Origin: Lindgomyces ingoldianus
Taxonomy: Eukaryota; Ascomycota; Dothideomycetes; Pleosporales; Lindgomycetaceae
Length of the DNA: 30,508 bases
Direction of reading: 5' to 3'
Assembly (NCBI RefSeq): GCF_010093535.1
Contig: NW_022985185.1
Coordinates: forward strand, 59,919 to 90,426
The first letter of the stretch is position 1; each line of letters begins with the position of its first letter. Below, piece after piece: positions 10,866-23,000 of this stretch. The translations under genes were made by a program, and so were the position numbers. Below the pieces are notes generated by a model. The model saw only the letters and a list, made by a program, of their open reading frames with translations. It ran no database searches and was not told where the DNA came from.

Positions 10866-12365
10866 TTACATTATGTTAAAAGCTTAGCTAAGAATAGCCT
10901 CTAAATCTAATCTAATAAGCTTAGTACTTACATAACTCTAAGCTATTAAAGTAAGCTAAAAAGCCTTTTAAAAAGCGCTTACTTTATAAAAAAGCTACTA
11001 TGTTATAAGCTTTAAAGCTTTTTAAAAAGACTTTAAAGAACAGCTTTATGTTATTAAGTAGTCTATTTTTACCTTAATTTTTGTTATAGTAGTAGAAACT
11101 AAGAACTTACTAGCCTTAAAGCCTACCTAGAAGTCTAGAGATAGCTTAACTCTCTCCTGCCTAACACTGCCTATAACCTGTAACTCTTCTAACTTAGTAA
11201 TAAAATCTAACTAACTCTCTAATTCCCTACTGTTTAATAGAAAACAGAAAAACCTACCTTTCTTTCTACGCAAGCTTTAATATAAACTTAAAAAAAATAT
11301 AGACTAATTTCTCTCTAAACACTTTTAGTTACTATATGCTTACTTTTAACTTAACTATAATATAACAGCCTTAATTAACTTACTAATAGATAAGAATATT
11401 ATTAACCTAAATTAATTTATAGCGTTCTTGTAAGCAACTTATAAAGACTTAAATAAAAAGTTAATAGCCCTAAGTTGCCTAAACACTCTATAATAAGAAA
11501 GAAAAAGCTTTACTTTATACTTTACTAAGTTTTGCTAACTTACATCTAATATAAGCTTAAATAAGATAGGTCTAATTATAGCTTTATATAACTCCCTCTT
11601 AACTAAACTGTAACGCGCTATAGTAGAAGAACCCCTCTTAAACAACCTTAACACATATGCAAACCTAATTACTACTTATAATAATAATATAAGGTTCCTC
11701 CCTATATAAGCCCTAATACACCCCTAAACTAGCGCAGTTGCAAATAAGAACTCTAACATAATAAAAATTAATTTAAATTATGCTCTAGTTAGTTTTAGAA
11801 AGTGTAAAGATTATAAAAAAAAAAGTTAATACTTTAAGTGTAGTAAGCATAGTTATATTTTTTAAAACTACTTTATTCCCCTTTTTTAAGTCTGCATAAG
11901 TAGCGCTACTAGCACTTATTAAAGATCTTTACTATTTTAATCTTATTTTTATAAAAGCTCTAACTTATATTTAAGCTTTAATCCTCTTTACTACTTTTAA
12001 CATAGCTACAGCTATAGCAGTAGAAGCCTGCAAAAAGGCTTGTTCTAGGGCTAAGTTACCCCTTAGGACTAATTTAACACTAGATCTCTGCTAACTTATA
12101 AACTAAGTCTCCTACTAATAACTAAAAGTACTAAGTTAATATTTCTATATATTTATAATAAAAAACTATATTAGCCCTAATATAAGCTCTTATTAACTTA
12201 AAAGTAAATAGTATAGGTTACATTAATAAAGAACTAGCGTGTAAACTAAATCTTTAATTAACACTACTTACTTAAATAATTTACTTAACTAGATTTAATA
12301 GAAAATAACTTAAAAAAAGTTCTATTTTTTGTACTATAACTATTATAATTACCTACTAACACTAT
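10866..12365 (+). pseudogene. Gypsy-C Gag and start of protease, degenerate
   Basis: The first ~350 bp is AT-rich leader and the N-terminal part of Gag, not recognisable in detail. The capsid core lies near 11230-11560 and resembles Ty3/gypsy Gag: a FFLRKL-type block, LNYNITALINLL and a YKDLNKKLIALSCLNTL-type block. A zinc knuckle C-x2-C-x4-H-x4-C lies at 11830-11871 with its first and last Cys and its His now Tyr codons; the second Cys survives. The sequence is collinear with Gypsy-F 28464-29740 up to about 12140; from there to 12365 it should carry the linker and protease, but no D-S/T-G is visible. It is interrupted by Gypsy-D. Confidence 0.72.
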
Positions 12366-12370
12366 AAGAA
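12366..12370. repeat. Target-site duplication of Gypsy-D (left copy, AAGAA)
   Basis: AAGAA precedes TGTTACGG and recurs at 20001-20005 immediately after the 3' LTR. Confidence 0.88.
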
Positions 12371-12974
12371 TGTTACGGTCTACGGTTGGACTAGCGTAAC
12401 CCCACCGACAGTGCTCCACGATCTGGCACGGTTGGGGCAGGGCTTGCTTACAGACCAGTCGGAGGGCACAGAGGCAGCGCACCTGCCTGAGATCATGGAA
12501 GAATGTGTTGTCTAATAAGAGGACAGGCCGCGAGTTTAAGGAGCTTAAGGGAGCTTAAGGGAGCCTGCAGGAGCCTCCTTAGTAGACTTCTATAAACTCC
12601 TGCTAACTCCTCTTAGCACCCCTAGCACATGTATATAGTTCCTACATTAAACAACCTTTAGAAGGTGTGTTTAACATTTAGTTTATTCTTTACATAGACT
12701 AAGTAGCATTTAGCTTTTTAAAGAGCTGCAATACTATTTATATATCTTGCACTATATATACCTCTAACTCTGTCTAACAGGACTGTTTAACCCTAGCCTC
12801 CCTACTGCTGCACATAGGGTAAACTATAATCTAGTTACTCTCCCTCCCTCTATTAGCCTAATAGCCTATACATAGGACTGTACACTCTACTAGATTAGCC
12901 CTTTATTATCTATCCTACTCTCTACCTAGAAATATTATTAGACCTAAGTGCTTTATAAAGCAAAGATTGTAACA
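12371..12974 (+). repeat. Gypsy-D 5' LTR
   Basis: This 604-bp LTR pairs with 19397-20000. In the first 170 bp the 3' copy is the mutated one at 11 sites and this copy at 3. In the last ~135 bp this copy is mutated at 18 sites and the 3' copy at none. The LTR holds a short tandem run with a 10-bp unit GAGCTTAAGG (about 12532-12580) and TATA-like runs (TGTATATAG near 12630; ACTATATATACC near 12750). Confidence 0.94.
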
Positions 12975-14180
12975 TTAAACATTACCCCTTTAAAAAGTAT
13001 AGCAACTTTATAATATAACTTAGATTCTAACATAGCCTATGCTGCGCTATTAGGATCTATAGAAGCTCCTACCTAAAGCAAAGCTGTCCTAGCAGAACAA
13101 ATTAACGCTATCTAGGACAACATTAAGGAACTCTAGCAGATTAGTAACAAGGTTAGCAACCTATTAAAACTTAAGTAAGAGATAGCTAACCTCTACTAAA
13201 AAACTATAAGCTTATAAAACCCTTAGCTTTTAGTTAACCTTTATAAAGTAACTACTTAAGCTTATTAGATACATAAACTATAAGTAAAACTAGCTAAAGT
13301 TTAGAATATCTTAACTAATAAAGTAAGTGTTATAGCTAAAAAGGCTTTAAGACTAGCCCTTTTAAAGCTTTTTAGAAGTTTGCTAAAAGACCTTTAACTA
13401 TTCTTTACTAGATGCCACCTTTATATGCAATATAATAAAGGAGCATTTTAGACTAACACAGAAATAATCTCCTAGATAGGATTACACTTAGAAGGCCCTC
13501 TTATAATCTAGTTTTAACTCTACACTAACAACTAGATAGACTTTAGAGCTAATAGCGCCCTACTTAATTCTAAAACAGAGGAAGTATTTAGTAGCATTAA
13601 AAATTTTAAAGTAGCTCTATTAGCTATCTATAGGACTCTAGACAAAAAAAGAATTGCAGCTAACTAACTAGATAATATAAGGCAGGGCAGTAGACTAGTC
13701 TAGAACTATGCAGCACGTTTTAGGGAACAAATAGCCATCTGCAGATAGAATAACTAGAAAGCCTTATGCTGCATGTTTTATAACAGACTAAATAAGAAAG
13801 TAAAAAATAAGTTTATACATATAAACTAACTAACTACTTTTAAAAACTACATTAAGAAAGTAACAACTTATAACAACTATTACAGAGAACATAAAAGAGA
13901 AAAGAAATTAAAGAGAACCTTCTAGAAACTAGAATTTGTCTCTAAAAAGAAAGAGCTTTTATAATATAATAAAAAACTAATAAATCTTAGTTATGTAAAG
14001 CATATATAGAGCTCCCCCTCTAAGAAGAGCTAAGTTCTAGAATGTAATAGGCTGCCTCTAACAAAGGAATAATAAAAATAGCTAGAGAACAAGGCCTACC
14101 TAAACTATAAAAAAGTAGAACACTTCTGTTAAAACTACCTAGACTTTTAAAAAAAAGAGAATAAAAATACTACTATAACA
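12975..14180 (+). pseudogene. Gypsy-D Gag, degenerate
   Basis: A frame from about 13025 reads AYAALLGSIEAPT, then KAVLAEQINAI and QISNKVSNLLKLK, a charged, coiled-coil-like N-terminus. A capsid-like region follows to about 13950, with many stops. The zinc knuckle at 14097-14138 keeps the exact spacing C-x2-C-x4-H-x4-C, and the His is intact, but all three Cys codons have become Tyr (TGC/TGT to TAC/TAT), each a single G to A change. The protein would package element RNA. The bases 12975-13020 are leader. Confidence 0.75.
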
Positions 14181-15340
14181 ATAAAAGCTATTACTGCTAA
14201 ATATAGCTTTACAGATAAGAAAATATAAAAAAGACTAAATAATAAACTCTACTAGTAATACAAAAAAAACTACTCTTTAAATAACTGCTTTAAAGCGTAT
14301 TAGAAAGTAGTTATTTATAACTTTAGCAGCCTTAATATAGTATTGCAGGACCTTATAATTTTTAAGGGATATAAAGAAGAGACTTAGATCTAAGGATACA
14401 TTATAAATGTTTAGAAAAAAGAAAAACATTTTCCTCTCTAAGACTAGACCTCTAGTACTTTAGTAAGAGAGCTTTCCTAACAGTTTTAGGGATGCAGGTG
14501 CTAGAAGTACAGGTTACTACATAACTACCTAAGTAATTATATAGTCTTACTTTACTAAATAAACATTAGCAACAACTACTTAACATTTAACATTATATAG
14601 AGAATAGCTAAAGTTAAATATAATATTATAAATAAAAAAAAGTAATAGTAATTTTTTACTAAAATTAGAGATTAAAAGCTAGAATAGTTAGGCAAACTTG
14701 CTAAGTTTAAAGTACCACAACTAGCGCCTAAGAAACCTAAGACACTGCTCCTAAGCCTAGCAATCTCTAGAAAAGTTCTTATAGTATAACAAAATTACAA
14801 ATAATGTGTCCTCTGCAGAAGCAGCACTTATAGCACAAGTAGGTGCTAATAGAAAGAGCACCTTGTACAGCTAGTACAAACAAAAGTATATCTTTAGTGG
14901 ACCTAGAAGAGTCCCTTTAACATGTTATATAGACCTAACAATTGTCTATACCCCTAGTACTAGTGTACACAACAATACTGCGTTAAACACTAGGATAACA
15001 AACATTAAGCAGGATAGTAGCCTACATAAAAAAAGAACTATAACAGTTGCCTATAGTAAGAAACAGCCTTAGCCTGCAAAACTACAAATTGCTACACTTG
15101 TTAAACAGCTTCCCCTTACAAGCAAAAACTATAGATAAAGTGTAATAAATAAAAAAATTATAAGTTCTACTACTTTTAGTAAAAGGCAGTAAGAAAAGAA
15201 GACTACCTAACTTTACATTATCTAGTTAAAGATTATAAATGTAAAGCAGCTAACTACTATAACTAAGAACATTAAATTTATAAAAAAGAAAAAAATAAAT
15301 TTAATAATAACCTATAAAACATTAACCTCTATCCCTTTTT
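14181..15340 (+). pseudogene. Gypsy-D linker between Gag and protease, degenerate
   Basis: This is a low-identity stretch between the zinc knuckle and the protease. It contains a fairly well preserved patch near 14740-14960, with short coding-like runs but no named domain. The length (about 1.1 kb) is large for a Gag-Pol linker, so either Gag has a long C-terminal tail or a spacer is present. No function is assigned. Confidence 0.35.
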
Positions 15341-18300
15341 TAATAAAGAAGTTAAACATAACATATCTGCAGTAATTACAGTAGGGTAAGGGGCAGAACA
15401 CAGCCTAACAACCACCTTTACATATAAAGGATAGCCTAGATTAGCGCTTATAGATAGCAGATACACCTTTACTACTATAAATAAGAATTAAGTAGATAAG
15501 TAAAGCATACTATTTTATATAAAAAAGAACTTATTTAAGGTAACCCTTACTAACGCATCTTTAATTAAGTACAGCAGAGGATAGATTAACCTAGAAACCT
15601 ATAAGAAAGACCTTAAAACCCCTAACATAAAAGATTAAAGATCTATAAACATACTTAAACTAAAAGGTAAATATAATGTAATTCTAGGCTATAACTAGCT
15701 TAGAACTTACAATTTTGTAATTAATTAGAGAACTATAACTATAGAAACCTTTAACAACCACGCATGCATAACCTAGTTAGCATGCTATAACAACAGATGC
15801 CTAGTCTATAAATAAGCTAAGCAGGGTAGTAGTTACTACCTTAAAAAAAAGAAGCCTTAAAAATTCCTTTACTAAAAACTAAAAGCTTAAGCAATAAAAA
15901 TAATAAAAAAAAAACTTAAAAAAGTCTCTTATAAAAAAATTAAAGTAGACAAAAATGTAGAATAAATTAGTGTTATATAAGTCTAAGAAGAAGGTTAAAT
16001 TCTGCCTAAATACAAAGACTATAAGGACATGTTTAAGACACTAGAAGACTCTAGAGAACTACTACTGCACTAGCCTTAAGACTACGCTATTAACCTAATA
16101 AAAAGTCACAACCTAAAGACGCATAAGCTCCGCCCCTTAACTAGGGCACAAAAGGAGGCCCTATAAAAGTACATTAATAGAATACTAGCATAAGGCTACA
16201 TTTAGGAAAGCTATAGCCCTATAGCGTTAGCAGTAGTCTTTGTAAAAAAGAAAGAAGGAAAAATATAAGTCTGTTAGGACTATAGAACTCTAAATAATAA
16301 CATAATCTAAGATTAGTTTCTTCTACTAATTATATAAAATATTATAAACTAACTAAAAGGAACCTAGTACTTTATAAAGTTTAACATATAAGACAGATTT
16401 AATAAGATAAAAATATAGAAAAAAGATAAGTAGCTTACAGCGTTTAGGACCTTATAAGGACTCTATAAGCTACTAGTAATGCTGTTTAGCTTAATAAATG
16501 CCCTAGTAACCTTTTAGCAAATTATTAATACTGCTCTTAACCTTTATTTAGATGTCTTTACCCTAGTATATTTAAATAACGTCCTTATCTATTTAAGAGA
16601 TACCCTAGAAGACTATATATAAAAGGTATAAAAAGTTTTAGAACAGCTTAGGAAGTACAGACTTCACCTGCAGCTCTCTAAATGCAAGTTTTATGTTACT
16701 AAAACAGAATACTTAGGATTTATAATTAATAAAAAAGAAATAAAAATTAACCTAGCTAAAGTATAGAAAGTACTAAAGTAGCTAGAACCTATAATAGTTA
16801 AGAAAGTAAAAGGATTCCTTAGACTATTAGGCTACATTAGACAAATAATTAAGAATTATTTAAAAATTACTATACTATTAACAAACACTATAACTAAGAA
16901 GTAGGTAATAGCAAAGTTTATCTAAACCTTAGAAATAAATAAAGCATTTATAACACTAAAACAAGCTATAATAGATAAACTAGTATTAAGAATGTACAAC
17001 CTATAATTAGAAACAAAGATCCACACAGACGCATCCCTTAGAGCCAGCGAAGCTGCGTTATACTAAAGGCAGGAAGACAGAAAATAGCACCTAGTCGCGT
17101 ACCACTCCGCCAAGTTCTCAGGTCTGGAAGCAGGCTACAGCATACCTAATAAAGAGCTAAAAGTAATATTAAATGCTGTAAGAGTATAGACTACAGAGCT
17201 ACATAAAATAGCAAGGCCATTTAATGTTATAACTAACCACACAAACCTAGTCACGTTCTTACTAGACTACTTTAATAGAGAAGAGGAAGGAACTAAAAAG
17301 TTCACACTCTTTAAGAAAACTAATAAAGAATAGGTCTATAACAGACCCTAACCTATAGAAGAATTCTACATGCTTACAGCTAGTAGGTAAGGATAGAAGA
17401 ACTTAATCTAAGAATATTACAAATTTCTAATGTTTAGACACCTAGGAATAGGCACCCTTTAGAAAAAGCTAAGGGCTGCTATATTATAACAAATACTAAA
17501 GGTAAAGCAACTATGCACAGAGGTGCTTAGAGAATGCAATACCTGCAATAAGAATAACTTAAGGAGGCATAAGGCCTATAAATATCTCTAACTAATTAAA
17601 GCACTAAAGCTACTATAGACAATAATTATAATAGACTTTATTATAGGATTACCCCTGTCTAAAGAACTAGGGACAGACAGGATGTGCAACATAATTACAG
17701 TGGCACTAGATAAAACTACTAAGTATCTACACACCTAGCCCTTAGAAAAAATAATAATAGCTAAAAAATTTATTTATAAATTAAAGCAAAACATAATATT
17801 AGTACATAAATGCCCTAGAATTATTATCTTTAATTAAGATAAGCTGTTTACTAGCAGCTTCTAGAAAGCAGTAATGCAACACCTTAGCATAGCACACAAG
17901 CTATTAACAGCCTACCACCCGCAAACAGACAGACAGACTAAAAGGGTAAATGCAGAAATAAAAAAATATTTAAGAAAGTACATTTCCTACACCTAGGATA
18001 ACTAGCTAGAATAGCTTCTAATAGCGCAGTTAGCAATTAATAACATAGAATTAGCTATAATAAAAGAAACACTATATAAAGCTAACTTTAGATATAACCT
18101 GTACTTTATGCTGCACAGAAGTTAACTTATAGACCTATAAGAATTAATAGATTAGCTAATAGACCTACATTAAATACATAAAAGATTAGCTATTAAAGTA
18201 AGGTCTAGTAGAGTAATAATAAAAAAGTATGTAAATAAATTATAATAACTAGGACTAGAAATCTACCTAGAAGACTATGTGTATCTTAACACTAAGAACC

Positions 18301-18690
18301 TTAAGATACCTAGACCTTCTAGGAAGCTAGCAGAAAAAAAGATAGGACTATATAAAGTCCTTTAAACCTAACAAGACAACTGCAAGCTTAAGCTTCCCCT
18401 GCATATAAAAATACACCTATAGTTCTATATCTCTAGATTAGAAAAAGCACCTAAAGAGATTCCCCTATCTACTTAAAAATAAGAAGATGCAGAAACAGAG
18501 TATAAAGTTAAGCACATTATTAGTAATTAAAGAAATTAGAAGGAGTTTCTAGTAAAATAAAAAAAGTAGCTTACTAGTAAAAACACATAAGAACTAGCTA
18601 AGAATTTAAGGAACGCGCAGCTGTTAGTACAAGGGTACCTTTAGGCTTGTCTAAAAGAAACTAGCTAGGCAATAAGGCACCTATATTAAA
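15341..18690 (+). pseudogene. Gypsy-D Pol: protease, reverse transcriptase, RNase H, integrase, chromodomain, degenerate
   Basis: Protease: ALIDSRYTFTTI near 15444-15480; the active D-S-G now reads D-S-R (15453-15461). Reverse transcriptase: VVFVKKKEGKI (about 16230-16265), FRTL..LYKLLVMLFSLINA and YLNNVLIY (from 16569); the catalytic YLDD pair is now N-N. RNase H: HTDASLRASEAALY and YHSAKFSGLEAGYS (about 17020-17150), the best preserved part. Integrase: HLGIG and CNTCNK zinc ligands (about 17440-17550), DFIIGLPLSKE (from 17632) and KIPRPSRKLAEKKIGLYKVL (about 18300-18365). The chromodomain (about 18498-18660) reads EYKVKHIISN, EFLVK, LTSKNT and ELAKNLRNAQ. Order and chromodomain place it in the chromoviruses (Ty3/gypsy). 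Confidence 0.9.
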
Positions 18691-18753
18691 AGGAACAGCT
18701 ATGTTATTACTAGATAGCAGTAGCCTTTAGAGATAAGTCCTAGCTAATAACAG

Positions 18754-19212
18754 TTAAGAAGGGGAACAGCCCTTTACTTTAGCCTTAAGAGCTTTTATTT
18801 TGTCTAAGAAAGATAGATCTTTTTTTAGGTATTTTACGCAACAAGCTTCTAGTAAATCTAGTAATTTTTAGATATAATCCTGTCTGGAACGCTCCCTATC
18901 TATTGCCCCTAGCATCTTCTCCTGCAAACGGAGCTGTTTCTAATCCTGCGCCTGCTGCTTTTCTAGTAGAAGGCGCTTATAAGCTAGCTACTCCTTTAAT
19001 AAGGCGCGCTTGCAAGCCTTTGCAATAGAAGCCTCTTAAAGAAGTGTCTTCTGCTCTCTCTCTAGGCAATCCTACGTAGCATTAGAAATAAAGGCATTGC
19101 ATTTGCTATATTTTTTTACACACTTAACATAATTATCTAAGAATAAGGTTAACACATAGGACAACTCTAAAAATTAGTAAGCGCTATAGGGCCTTATTTT
19201 TATCTAATAAAG
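18754..19212 (-). pseudogene. Antisense frame of the Gypsy-D/E family, unknown product
   Basis: On the minus strand, tail to tail with Pol, a frame of about 150 codons runs down to TAA at 18754-18756. It is broken only by seven TAA/TAG codons, as expected if Gln or Trp codons were hit by RIP. It reads, in order, FLELSYVLTLFLDNYVKCV, KKYSKCNAFISNAT, a charged helix-rich middle (LLLEKQQAQD, LRLQEKMLGAIDRERSRQDY), KLLDLLEACCVKYLKKD and IKALKAKVKGCSPS. The middle looks like a coiled coil. Gypsy-E keeps the same frame and end, with a 54-nt (18-codon) length difference in the middle. The true start is not visible; the frame may extend past 19212, but there E differs by 1-bp and 26-bp indels. I do not recognise the protein. 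Confidence 0.6.
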
Positions 19213-19379
19213 AGGATTAAAACAACAAGCAACATAAGGACAGTAGGACAAATAAGACTAACAAGCTATTTAGTATAAGAAGAATAGATGTTAGAAATGC
19301 CTTTAGGCAGGAGAAGACCTGCCTTATAAATAAACTTTTACTAACACAGTTGTGTAAGCAGAGCGGCGAGGACGCTGCT

Positions 19380-19391
19380 AGAGAGAGGGGG
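19380..19391 (+). other. Gypsy-D polypurine tract
   Basis: AGAGAGAGGGGG ends 5 bp before the 3' LTR. Gypsy-E has the related purine run AGGAAGAAGAGG at 26772-26783, followed by the same CAGCG spacer. Confidence 0.7.
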
Positions 19392-19396
19392 CAGCG

Positions 19397-20000
19397 TGTT
19401 ACGGTCTACAGTTGGACCAGCGTAACCCCACCGACAGTGCTCCACAATCTAGCACGGTTAGGGCAGGGCTCGCTTACAGACTAGTCGGAGGGCACGGAGG
19501 CAGCGCACCTGCCTAAGATTATAGAAGAATGTGTTGTCTAATAAGAGGACAGGCTGTAAGTTTAAGGAGCTTAAGGAAGCTTAAGGGAGCCTATAGAAGC
19601 TTCCTTAGCAGACTTCTATAAACTCCTGCTGACTCCTCTTAGCACCCCTAGCACATGTATATAGTTCCTATATTAAATAACCTTTAGAAGGTGTGTTTAA
19701 TGTTTAGTTTATTTTTTACATAGACTAAGTAGCATTTAGCTTTTTAAAAAGCTGCAATACTATTTATATATCTTGCACTATATATACCTCTAACCCTGTC
19801 TAACAGGACTGTTTAACCCTAGCCTCCCTACTGCCGCACATAGGGCAAACTACAATCTAGTCACTCTCCCTCCCTCTATTAGCCTAATAGCCTGTACGTA
19901 GGACTGTACACCCTACCGGATTAGCCCCTTATTATCCGTCCTACTCCCCACCTAGGAATATCATCAGACCTGAGTGCTTCACGAAGCAAGGATTGTAACA
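19397..20000 (+). repeat. Gypsy-D 3' LTR
   Basis: This 604-bp LTR is intact at its outer end (ACCGGATTAGCCCC, TTCACGAAGCAAGG), exactly where the 5' LTR is mutated. Confidence 0.94.
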
Positions 20001-20005
20001 AAGAA
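20001..20005. repeat. Target-site duplication of Gypsy-D (right copy)
   Basis: AAGAA follows TTGTAACA, then Gypsy-C sequence resumes. Confidence 0.88.
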
Positions 20006-23000
20006 GTAGATTAAGCTCTATGTAATAAACATAGGATGTTATAACCTAATTCTAGAATAACTATAGCTATATTAGCATAAAGTTGCCTTTAATTACTAAG
20101 AGTAAGTCTTAAACTTTAACTCTTCTTAATGCTAAAACATATGCTTACGCTTACACCTAAACAACACCTAAGTAGCACTTAATATAGAAGGTTTTTAGAC
20201 TTACTTTTTAATAACCTAGAAAAAAACTACCTAAGTAAGGCTAACAAGCTAGGCCTTTTACTAAGATAAGCTATGTAAAATAATTTAATAATTACTTAAA
20301 CTTAAAGAAAAGAAAGCTTTTAAAAAATCTTTACTTACTTAATTTAAATATAAATTAGGACTTAAACAGCAGATAGACATCTGCTACATAGAACCTACTT
20401 TATTTGTAACCCTAGCTTAATAACTAGATTATAAAATCTATATAGTTATAATTTCTAATATAGACTAAGCTCTAGCTTTTTAAAAATACACTAACCTAAA
20501 AATAATAGTCCTTTAAGACTATTATAACTTATTACATGTCTTTTTCTAAGATAAGTTTAATAAGCTTCTAATATAATGTCTATATAATTACTAAATAACC
20601 CTTAAGCCTAGTAAACAACCTAGTTATAGGCTACTATATAAAATGTTACTAAACAAATTAAAAGTGCTTTAAAAATACCTTAATAAAAACCTAAAAAAAG
20701 GGTTTATTTAAGCTAGCTTTTTACTAGTAGTGTTACTTATACTATTTATAAAGAAACTTAGGAGTAGGCTTTAATTTTATATTAACTACTAAAGACTAAA
20801 TACTATTACTATTAAAAACTAATACTTAATTTTTTTCTTACAAGAAACCCTAAGCTAACTAAGTAAAGCAAAGTATTTTATAAAGTTAGATATTATTACT
20901 GCCTTTACTAAGCTAAAAATAGCAAAGGGTAATAAGTAGCTAATAGTGTTTTAGACCTAATATAGACTATTTAAGTACCTAGTAATGCCCTTTAGCTTAG
21001 CTAACACGCCTAGTACTTTTTAACATTTTATAAACAACTTGCTCTAACCCTACCTAGATGTGTTCTGCACTACATATATTAACAATATTCTAATCTATAG
21101 TAATAGCCTTTTAGAGCACAAACAGCATATACGCCTAGTGCTAAAGGCTATAAAAGAAGTAGGTCTACAACTTAACATAGATAAATGTAAGTTCTACTAA
21201 TTAAAGGTTATGTATTTAGAATATATAATCTTTATAGATAGCATTTAAATAGACCCTATTAAAGTTTAAACTATGCTAGATTAGCAATACTTAAAAGATA
21301 TAAAAGATGTTTAAGCTTTTATAAAATTTACTAACTTTTACTAATAATTTATTAATAACTTTTTATAGTAAGTAAGCCCTATAATTACACTTACTAAGAA
21401 AGAGATTTAATTTAACTTTAACTTAAATTACTAATAGTCTTTTAACTAGCTAAAGAAAGCTTTTACTAAAGCCTTAATACTCTACTACTTTAACTTTAAA
21501 CTACTAATACTTATAGAAGCTAATGCCTTAGACTATGTAGTAGTAGGAGTTCTTTCCTAGACTAAGCTAGATAGGACTATTAAGCCTATTACATACTTCT
21601 TAAAAAGAATAAGTCTTGTAGAAGGTAATTATAAGATCTATAATAAGAGATTACTTACTATAGTACACTACTTTAAACAATAGCAACCTAAACTAGAAGG
21701 TGTAGCGCATCTAATATAGGTTCTATTTAACTATAAGAACTTATAGTACTTTACAACTATAAAACAACTTAGCTACTAATAAGCCTATTAGTTTAAATAC
21801 CTGTTCTATTTTAATTTTAAGATTACTTATTATTCTAGTTAAAATAGAGGGAAACTAGATGCCTTTATAAGGCAATTCTAAGATGTCCCTACTTAAGAAG
21901 AAGTGTAAAAGGCTTAATACTAAACTCTACTCTAACTTAAGCTATTTTTAGACCTTAACTTAAATAAAATAAATTAGATAATTAATTAAATTATTACTAA
22001 TAAGTATCTAAATAATAAATTTATTTAAAAAACTTTAAACCTGCTCTAAAATAGCACTAGTTAGTTAAAGAAGGTAACACTAGCTAACTATAAAAACTAA
22101 AATAGTAAGCTATATTACTATAACTAACTTATAATCTTTAATTTTAATAAACTAAGAATTAAACTACTTTAAATTATATATAACTTGCCTATTAGAGAAC
22201 ACTTAGGCAGAGAAAAGACTCTTAACCTACTACAGAGAGAGTACTACTAGCCCCGCATGTTCTATATAGTACGCTAATACATATTATGTTGCTATACTTA
22301 CTGTAAAGTAAAGGCCTTTTAAAAAAAGTATAATAGCCTGCTTAAACTACTTCTAATTTCTAAATAAGCTTAAAAAGATATATTAATTAATTTTATTATA
22401 AACCTACCTTTATTTAAAAGGTACATAAATATTATAGTAGTTGTTAATTACTTAACTAAGTATTAACACCTAATACTATGTTCCTTTATAACTGCCCCTA
22501 ATATAGCCTAGTTATTCTACTAATATGTATAAGTTTACTATAGCCTGCCTAACATAATTATATTAGACAGAGGTACATAGTTTGTCTTAGCCTTCTAGAA
22601 CAAACTCTATAAATAGCTCTAAATTATCTTTTATTTATTTATAGCTTTTTACCTAGAGACTAATAGCTAGACTAAAAACATAAACACTATAATAAAATAA
22701 GTTTTATAAGTGTACATAAACTACTAGTAAAATAACTAAGTAAAATAGTTAGCTATAGCATAGTTTAAAGCTAATAACATAACATCTAAATTAACATAAG
22801 TATCCTTATTCTTAGTAAACTATAAATACTACTTTTAAATAGAATTTAAACTACTTTTAAATACCCCCTAACTAACTTATTAATTTATACAAGTAATAGA
22901 TGTAAATAGACTTATTAATAAAATTTAAAATATATTTAAATATGTTTATAAAAAGCTTATATAGGCTTAAGCTTTTTAACAAGAGTATGTAAACTAATCT

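Larger units (their letters stand above)
12371..20000 (+). mobile_element. Gypsy-D: complete chromovirus with an antisense frame, innermost of the nest
   Basis: Both LTRs are 604 bp (TGTTACGG...TTGTAACA), flanked by AAGAA. The 7.6-kb element encodes Gag with a zinc knuckle, protease, reverse transcriptase, RNase H, integrase and a chromodomain on the plus strand, then a frame on the minus strand before the purine tract and 3' LTR. It belongs to the same family as Gypsy-E, the outermost host. It retains more GC-rich patches than the other elements, as expected for the youngest layer. Confidence 0.94.

Noticed and set aside
12285..12482. 65-codon minus-strand open frame
   Set aside because: It spans the Gypsy-C to Gypsy-D LTR junction, so it arose by chance at the insertion point.
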